Source: Gemmatimonadota bacterium
GTDB lineage: Bacteria > Gemmatimonadota > Gemmatimonadetes > Longimicrobiales > Gaopeijiaceae
Direction of reading: 5' to 3'
Assembly (NCBI GenBank): GCA_022826005.1
Contig: JAJDVT010000026.1
Span: 1-32,052, forward strand
Length of the DNA stretch: 32,052 nt
A model generated the notes under the pieces. The model made no database searches, was not told the DNA's origin, and saw only the letters and a program-made list of their open reading frames with translations. Below are positions 27,456 to 32,052 of this stretch, piece after piece. The position numbers and the translations under genes were made by a program. Numbering within the stretch: the first letter of the stretch is position 1; every line of letters begins with the position of its first letter.

Positions 27456-27673
27456 GCGAGCGCCCCCCGGCAAACGCGCCAGAGTCAATGGCAGTCTGCG
27501 GCCCGGCCCCGATACGCCAAGCAGCCTCGTTTCGACCCCGATTCGCGCTGGGCGGAGCTGCATCGGCCTGTCGGGCGTAGAAGGAGAAGCGGTTCTACCT
27601 ACCCGCCCACAGTGACGCCCGAGGTAATGGAATCGTGCTGCTACTCTACAGCGGCCGGTGTGGTGGACCAGTC

Positions 27674-28408
27674 CTATCGGTTGAATCGTCGCCAGATGCC
27701 GCGCACCGTTTCATACGAGCATTTCAGCCGGTTGGCCACCAGATGGCAGGCCGACCCGTCAAGGTTACTTGATGTCGCCGGTCGCAGGCCCACCTCGCGG
27801 ATTTGGAAGACGCAGAAAGTGATCGCGCAGTTGCGGACGATGTTCTCGTGCGGATCGCGTCCTCGCTTTGTGGGCTCTGACCGGATGCCTTGAGCCGCGT
27901 CAAGTATCCAATCGTGTAGCGGCGATTCATTCAGATCCTCCAGGCGTTCGCTCTCGCGCAACATTCCCACAAGGGCTTGACAGATCCTCCATGCCATCGG
28001 ATTGACCCTGGAGTTGGCGACAAATCTCTCTCCTTCTTCGGACAGGTCTCGTAGCAAAAGCGTGGCCATCCTTCTCGCCATGATGTCAGGATCGTAGCGG
28101 TAGTTGACGATGGTCCACTCCATGACGTCAAGCATCCACTCTTCCTCTTCGAACGGGCTCTTGACCTCTCGCTTGAGCAGCTCGTCCAACCGAGCAACAT
28201 CCACGCTTCGCCCGTCGGCTCCCCAAGACTCCACGGCCTTCCGGCGCTCGTCCAGTACTTCCACCCGCCAGCAGGCGCGTTCGGCCTGATCCTTGATCAC
28301 TGTCAGCACTCCGGCAATCTCCGCACTCCGGTTCCTCTGCTTCCTCGAAAGAGCCCCTGCGGCGGGTATTTCGATCTGAATGGAGTCGTGCGCCCATCTG
28401 AGACGCAA
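27674..28408 (-). CDS. Hypothetical protein, possible HTH at C terminus
   Basis: Up to 244 aa, convergent with the primase. The first possible start, TTG at 28408, overlaps the -10 box of a good promoter, so a downstream GTG (28309, with GGAG nine bases upstream) may be the true start, giving about 211 aa. Mostly charged helices (VARLDELLKREVKSPFEEEEWML) with Cys near 47 and 181. The end (ACHLVANRLKCSYETVRGIWRRF) looks like a helix-turn-helix. No family recognised. Placement between primase and integrase remnant suggests an element gene, perhaps regulatory. Confidence 0.6.
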   Translation of the reverse strand: MRLRWAHDSIQIEIPAAGALSRKQRNRSAEIAGVLTVIKDQAERACWRVEVLDERRKAVESWGADGRSVDVARLDELLKREVKSPFEEEEWMLDVMEWTIVNYRYDPDIMARRMATLLLRDLSEEGERFVANSRVNPMAWRICQALVGMLRESERLEDLNESPLHDWILDAAQGIRSEPTKRGRDPHENIVRNCAITFCVFQIREVGLRPATSSNLDGSACHLVANRLKCSYETVRGIWRRFNR

Positions 28409-28436
28409 TTATACCTTCCGAGACCGAGTTGGACAA
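28408..28436 (-). promoter_or_regulatory. Sigma-70-like promoter
   Basis: On the minus strand TTGTCC (28436-28431) and TATAAT (28413-28408) are separated by exactly 17 bp, a near-ideal sigma-70 promoter for the 27674-28408 gene. It is notable for the AT content in otherwise GC-rich DNA. Confidence 0.6.
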
Positions 28437-28902
28437 CCGCTGTGGTGCTGACGCGACCGAGAAAAATGGGTGCTCTGGACTCTGGCACCCAGGAGCGGGA
28501 CGACCTCACTCCCTCGCGGTTCCAAGTTCCCGGCCGCCGGATCCGTCGAAAATCACACTCGGCCGGATCGCCGGTCACGGACGGGCAGTATGCTCAACCG
28601 CAGGCACTGACAGGGTTCGGGAAGGTGGCACACCCATCCGTTGGCGATCCAGACGGCCACAGAGTTTCCTTTTGGGGCGCCTGCGCGACCTTTCATGATT
28701 CTGGATCGTACGATGAGCGTTCGCGGTCAGAGCCCGTCACAGCACTGGAGAGCACAAATGGCCCTCGCCGACGGACGGGGCGTCGGTGGGGCGGTGTAGT
28801 CGCCGCACTGCCGCACTCGCTTCCGCATCCCGACGGGCGGTGCTGTGCTGTCGCCCCCCCTCGGCTGTGGCCTCGATATATTCCAGACCGTCACCGTCGC
28901 TC
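28437..28902. other. Gene-free stretch beside integrase remnant
   Basis: No frame is supported. A short inverted repeat, GGGTGC with GCACCC around 11 nt, lies at about 28468-28490. I looked for a tRNA as an attachment site and found none that folds by eye. Confidence 0.4.
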
Positions 28903-29190
28903 TCACAGGCGGAGGATCAGGAGCGGGTCGGGGCGGCGCTTGGTCCGGCAGTACGTTTCACTGTCGCAGGTAAGTCGGCCCACGCCAGCATGGACATCCC
29001 GGCGCCGGGCGAACAGGTCGCTCCAGAGATACGCCCCCTCGACACCGCCAACCGGGTGCGCCAAAGCCGCCTCCGCTACCACGCGGCCCACGCCTGTCTC
29101 CGCGGCCCAATCACGGAAGGCACTCCTGAATCCGTGGACGGTGCTCTTGATGCCCAGCTCACGGACCAACTTCGAGAGCGGTGCGCTCTA
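28903..29190 (-). pseudogene. C-terminal remnant of P4-type integrase
   Basis: The minus strand encodes ...APLSKLVRELGIKSTVHGFRSAFRDW, then ALAHPVGGVEGAYLWSDLFARRRD, the end of a P4/CP4-57-type tyrosine recombinase: H-G-F-R is the HxxR motif, LAH the second His and G-A-Y the catalytic Tyr. A stop codon lies directly upstream and the N-terminal 300 or so residues are missing, so it is a truncated remnant. It points to a lost integrase for the AlpA/primase module and marks that module's right edge. Confidence 0.8.
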
Positions 29191-29216
29191 AAGCGAGAGC
29201 CCCCTCACGCTTGGAG

Positions 29217-29277
29217 AGATCAGTCCCGACGAGTCAGTGATCTCCCCGGACTTGCGCTACACGGCGACCGCACGGTT
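29217..29277. repeat. Imperfect direct repeat, copy A
   Basis: Similar to 31099-31160 in the same orientation: both contain AGATC, AGTCC, GTGATCTCCCC and GGCGACCG-x-ACGGTT in order. The copies flank the beta-propeller and twin-CX10C genes. This one lies at the break point of the integrase remnant and also holds an inverted repeat, GAGATCA with TGATCTC. Confidence 0.5.
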
Positions 29278-29300
29278 CTCCACGGCGGATCGTTTTCGTT

Positions 29301-30437
29301 TTACTTTGGCAGTTCGACGCGCAGCACGCGGACGGAGTGAACGCCCAGCGGGCCAGTGTGGACGCCGGCGACGCGTTCACTGTCTCCGGCCATGAGAGTG
29401 AGATCCTCGGGCACCTCGACGGTGCCGATGTACGCGTAGTCGCCGTCGAAGAGGTCGTAGAGCCGAAATGTCCAGTCGTTGATGTCGTCCGAGGCCGGGG
29501 GTGCGAGAGCATCCCCGACGCCCACTCCGCGACGAACCCAGACGGTTCGTCCGGGCGGTCCAGCAAACACTCCGCTGAGGATTGGGAACGTTTCCGCAAA
29601 GGTCATTTGGTCGATCAACTCCCTCATGGCCGGGTCGCTCTCCATACCGCTCATCTGCTCGCGCATGTTGTCCTGGAACTCGTCCGACGGCCCTCTGGCC
29701 GATACCGCCCGGGAGATGCGCCCCAGCGTCGTGCCGTCAGAGGCGTCGAGCACGTCCATGTCGTATCGGTCGCTCACGCCCACTGCGATCCGGCCATCGC
29801 CGATCCCGGCCAACTGGACGTGCGGGGACCAGAACCGCAGCAGGCCGGCCGGCTGAAGCGGCCGTGACGACCACAGCACCTGACGATCGCGCAGGCGCAT
29901 GACGTGTGCAGCGGTGGCTTCTCCAGACGAGGACAGCAACAGCGCCAGCGATGGCGCCTCCACCCTCGCAACGACATCACCCTCGCGGCTGAAGGCAAGC
30001 GTGGTGGCCGTCAGCGTGTCGAGCAGATGGGACCCGATCAGTTCGCCGTCGAGCGTGAACACGTCGACACGCCGGAAGCTCCGTACTGCCACCCGTGACT
30101 CGTGGGATACGGCCACGTCGTTGGGCTCGGTCGCGAACTCTCCTGGCCCATGGCCCTCGCCGCCCCACGTTGCGACCTCACTCCCCCCCTCGTCGAAGAC
30201 CATCACGGCAAAGGCGTCCCGGTCCGTCACCACGAGTTGGCCGTTCGGCGCAACCGCCATCGAGGTGACCCGCGTGAACTGGCGCTCCGAGCGCTCGTCG
30301 CCCACATGGAACTCCTCGGCGAATTCGACCGCGAGCCGGCGGGGGCCGTCCAGCTCCCCTGGCGGCTCGTCGGCGCAAGCTGCGCCCGCGAGTGCCAGCC
30401 AGACACCGGCGGTCGCCATGTTCCTGGTCCGCACCAT
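29301..30437 (-). CDS. 6-bladed beta-propeller lipoprotein
   Basis: 378 aa; the start ATG at 30437 shares its A with the stop of the upstream gene (TGATG) and has GGGAGACC in front; a frame extension upstream is not needed. The signal sequence (ATAGVWLALAGAAC) ends in a lipobox-like GAAC at Cys21. The body shows repeated strand-turn units, including VTSMAVAPNGQLVVTDRD and WGGEGHGPGEF (91-101), the usual NHL/6-bladed-propeller signature. Such proteins are abundant in Gemmatimonadota and Bacteroidota and serve as secreted binding scaffolds; the ligand is unknown. Confidence 0.8.
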   Translation of the reverse strand: MVRTRNMATAGVWLALAGAACADEPPGELDGPRRLAVEFAEEFHVGDERSERQFTRVTSMAVAPNGQLVVTDRDAFAVMVFDEGGSEVATWGGEGHGPGEFATEPNDVAVSHESRVAVRSFRRVDVFTLDGELIGSHLLDTLTATTLAFSREGDVVARVEAPSLALLLSSSGEATAAHVMRLRDRQVLWSSRPLQPAGLLRFWSPHVQLAGIGDGRIAVGVSDRYDMDVLDASDGTTLGRISRAVSARGPSDEFQDNMREQMSGMESDPAMRELIDQMTFAETFPILSGVFAGPPGRTVWVRRGVGVGDALAPPASDDINDWTFRLYDLFDGDYAYIGTVEVPEDLTLMAGDSERVAGVHTGPLGVHSVRVLRVELPK

Positions 30438-30727
30438 CAGTTCGGGTCTCCCTTCTCCGCCTCGCCGGTCTCGATGCACTCCACCCGGTAGTCGTTCAGG
30501 AAGTGGATGCAGCGCCTAGCAAGCCTGAGTACTTCTTCCACGTCATCGGGGCCTGCCGCCTCGGCTGCTTCGCTGGCGTCTCTGCATGCCTTGCTCGCCG
30601 TCTTGTTCAGCAGTTCGCAGAAGGTCGGCTCGTCATCCTCGTCGTCCTGTGCGAAGGCTGGCGGCGAGCCGCTGCCGAAGACGAGGATGCAGGTAAGGGC
30701 AATAGCCATCGCGATCAGCTTCTTCAT
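30437..30727 (-). CDS. Secreted twin-CX10C small protein
   Basis: 96 aa from the ATG at 30727, which has GGGAAG in front; an ATG 14 codons upstream would spoil the signal peptide. The signal peptide (MKKLIAMAIALTCILVFG ... AFAQ) is followed by an acidic stretch and two helices with paired Cys: C37 and C48, C73 and C84, both spaced CX10C, a layout that favours a disulfide-linked helical hairpin. The stop overlaps the beta-propeller start, so the two are co-translated and may work together. No family recognised. Confidence 0.75.
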   Translation of the reverse strand: MKKLIAMAIALTCILVFGSGSPPAFAQDDEDDEPTFCELLNKTASKACRDASEAAEAAGPDDVEEVLRLARRCIHFLNDYRVECIETGEAEKGDPN

Positions 30728-31098
30728 GGTGAATCTTCCCTTGGTTCGGGGTTCAGTCATCGTTCCCACCGTGAGACGAATCTCGACTGTCGTTCCAATA
30801 TCCGAAACCCGGCAACGGAGTCGCGACAGGGAAAATCCTGGACTCTCCGAGGGTAACTCCCTCGACCTCCCGAGGGGAGAATCCCCTCAATAAGGTTGAT
30901 TCGTCAGCGGCTTCAGCAGGGCTGCCCGGCATACTTGGCTGCCCCCGAGACGCCTGAACGCACGATCCGCAACCCCTAACTTCCGAGGAACGTCCTCAAC
31001 GGCATCGCCTCGCTCGATCAACTCCATGTGGCTATCGGGATTTCAGGCCCAACTCGCTCGACTAATCGGAGCCATGCGGTCGGCTGGGCTCCAAGCGC

Positions 31099-31160
31099 AG
31101 ATCCAGTCCGGACGTGCGAGTGATCTCCCCGACCCGACGCACCAAGGCGACCGAACGGTT
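31099..31160. repeat. Imperfect direct repeat, copy B
   Basis: Matches 29217-29277 with small gaps (shared GTGATCTCCCC and GGCGACCG-x-ACGGTT). It is followed by a run of TTTTCTT. See copy A. Confidence 0.5.
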
Positions 31161-31179
31161 ATCTTTTCTTAATGAAAGC

Positions 31180-31248
31180 GAGCCGCGAGGGGGACCGGCA
31201 TCCCCCCCGACGGCTCTGGAGTAACCTACCTTCAGCGGAAAGGTAAGG
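31180..31248 (+). promoter_or_regulatory. Structured leader of gene 31253
   Basis: GAGCCG (31180-31185) pairs with CGGCTC (31211-31216) around an inner G5/C5 stem. A second hairpin, TACCTT (31227-31232) with AAGGTA (31240-31245), covers the ribosome-binding site AAGGTAAGG of the ATG at 31253. Its opening could control translation. Confidence 0.4.
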
Positions 31249-31252
31249 CACC

Positions 31253-31504
31253 ATGTCTGAAGGTAACTGGAGAGTGTCCGCCGTGAGAACATTCGGCTTC
31301 GTGGCCTGCACGGCCATCATCTCGACCTCCATTCTGGTTGGTAGGCACGACGATCCGGCCGGACTGGCAACCGTCATCGCCGCCATCTTCAACGGCTTGG
31401 ACGGCATCGTGCCAGTCGTTGCCGGTGGAGCGGGTCTAGCCGCCGGATCCGTGGGCACCATGCTGGCGCAACGCGCTCGGCGCGATCCTGCCGGTTCGCC
31501 CTGA
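31253..31504 (+). CDS. 83-aa membrane protein
   Basis: The ATG at 31253 follows AAAGGTAAGGCACC. Two hydrophobic segments are visible, about residues 13-30 (FGFVACTAIISTSILVG) and 38-70 (ATVIAAIFNGLDGIVPVVAGGAGLAAG), and a basic C terminus (AQRARRDPAG). The layout is holin-like, but no holin family can be identified, so it is simply a small two-span membrane protein. Confidence 0.6.
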   Translation: MSEGNWRVSAVRTFGFVACTAIISTSILVGRHDDPAGLATVIAAIFNGLDGIVPVVAGGAGLAAGSVGTMLAQRARRDPAGSP

Positions 31505-31626
31505 GAACCTAAAGGTGTTGGCTTCGGTCTGCCGACGCTCACGACCTGATCGGACCTTTGCGCCAGCGCGGTCTCGCGACTGGGAGCCGTTCGCGGGTGC
31601 CGACCACATCAATCCGAAAGGGAGAT

Positions 31627-31783
31627 ATGGACATGAGCGACTGGACGTACCTCTTGCGTGAACACGGCGGGTACGCTTCTCACGGTAATCATCCTTCTGC
31701 TGTTGGTGCGCCGGTTCGGCAAGCTCCTTGCCGAGACCCACGACGTAGCCAGTACGCAAGGCTCATCAGGAGTCGACCAATAG
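31627..31783 (+). pseudogene. Small membrane protein with apparent frameshift
   Basis: AAAGGGAGAT precedes ATG at 31627 (MDMSDWTYLL). One base later in frame, from about 31658, the sequence reads VNTAGTLLTVIILLLLVRRFGKLLAETHDV...VDQ and stops at a TAG (31781-31783), a natural one-span protein. Joining the two requires removal of one base near 31657. Without it the ATG frame continues through 31783 into the propeller gene. Either a real frameshift or a sequencing error. Confidence 0.4.
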
Positions 31784-31796
31784 GCGGGGTCAGCGG

Positions 31797-32052
31797 ATGG
31801 GGCGCTACTCGACTGGCAGCGCTTACGTCCGCCGTCCTAGCCATGTTTGCCTGCGCCAGCGCCCACAGTCAGGATAACGCTGGCGGCGAGGCCATCTTCA
31901 CGCTCGAGGTGATCGCCACCGCCACCGTGCCGCTGAGCGAGTCCGACCAAGTCGCGCTTCTTGCGGACGAGCGCATCGCGTGCGTAGTCGATTCCTACGA
32001 GATTCAGATCCGTTGCGTGGACCCGGATGGCGTCGTCGTCGGAGCCTTCGGG
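31797..32052 (+). CDS. N-terminal part of a second 6-bladed beta-propeller protein
   Basis: Cut by the window end. The frame has a signal peptide (RLAALTSAVLAMFACASAHSQ) followed by AIFTLEVIATATVPLSE, then VALLADERIACVVDSYEIQIRCVDPDGVVVGAFG, the first propeller strands leading into the F-G-x-x-G-x-GPGEF region expected next. The start is uncertain: an ATG at 31797 is in another frame by one base, and the only in-frame ATG (31843) lies inside the signal peptide. Probably the same kind of protein as 29301, on the opposite strand. Confidence 0.6.

Larger units (their letters stand above)
30728..31252. other. Intergenic region with hairpins and repeat copy
   Basis: No gene supported. Two tight hairpins, CGAGGG/CCCTCG (about 30848-30865) and GAGGGGA/TCCCCTC (about 30872-30890), lie upstream of the minus-strand operon and may shape its leader. 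Copy B of the direct repeat is at 31099-31160. Confidence 0.45.

Noticed and set aside
28440-28620. Possible tRNA as attachment site near the integrase remnant
   Set aside because: A GGTTCCAAG stretch looked like a T arm, but no matching acceptor, D and anticodon arms could be drawn.
31253-31504. Phage holin
   Set aside because: Two hydrophobic segments fit, but there is no lysis gene nearby, no dual start and no family motif. Left as a small membrane protein.

Overview
The window is high-GC bacterial DNA built mostly from mobile-element material, with a short stretch of ordinary chromosomal genes at the right end. Two lipid-anchored or secreted 6-bladed beta-propeller proteins at 29.3-32.05 kb, small secreted proteins and the base composition would suit a Gemmatimonadota-like bacterium. 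That is inference only: no rRNA, tRNA or housekeeping marker is present.

Layout. (1) 1-1500 has no convincing gene. It holds a tandem 35-bp repeat, a hairpin terminator and a tandem repeat of about 201 bp. (2) 1505-1536 is a pair of adjacent palindromes that opens the next region. (3) 1.7-16.0 kb is a dense, strictly co-directional (+) array of about 31 very small genes (35-227 aa). Almost every gene or overlapping gene pair has its own stereotyped leader: a hairpin just after the previous stop codon (stem 1, very different stem sequences but a recurrent loop of the type N-T-C-R-N-A), a second hairpin (stem 2), then a strong purine ribosome-binding site (GGGGGAGAG or ACAGGAGGCAGGAA) and the start codon. 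Recognisable products are a two-domain sliding-clamp (DnaN)-like protein, a DUF2958-like protein, a YubB/Api92-like ferredoxin-fold protein, a DUF6197-like protein and many Cys-pair (zinc-ribbon-like) microproteins. (4) 16.26-17.29 kb is an intact tyrosine recombinase, last in the array. (5) 17.3-21.0 kb is a decayed zone: a diverged 86-bp direct repeat, a frameshifted gene, a broken second tyrosine recombinase on the minus strand with a C8 tract near its start, and a ribbon-helix-helix repressor gene with an in-frame stop. (6) 21.3-23.15 kb is a three-gene secreted-protein cassette with an HExxH protein in the middle, followed by two overlapping mini-genes. (7) 24.4-29.2 kb is a satellite or genomic-island module: an AlpA-type regulator, a Toprim plus P4-type primase-helicase, an unknown protein on the minus strand and the C-terminal remnant of a P4-type integrase. 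(8) 29.3-32.05 kb holds a small secreted twin-CX10C protein, the beta-propeller genes and small membrane proteins.

Working model: two or more nested or adjacent integrative elements. A 20-bp direct repeat (19/20 identical) at 412 and 23640 could mark the ends of the larger one. The small-gene array with its gene-by-gene two-hairpin leaders is the most unusual part. It looks like the early or accessory region of a phage-like or plasmid-like element, with a post-transcriptional control device repeated about 23 times, comparable in concept to the start-associated repeats of some mycobacteriophages but different in sequence and structure. No database search or folding calculation was possible. 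Family assignments rest on motif recognition.
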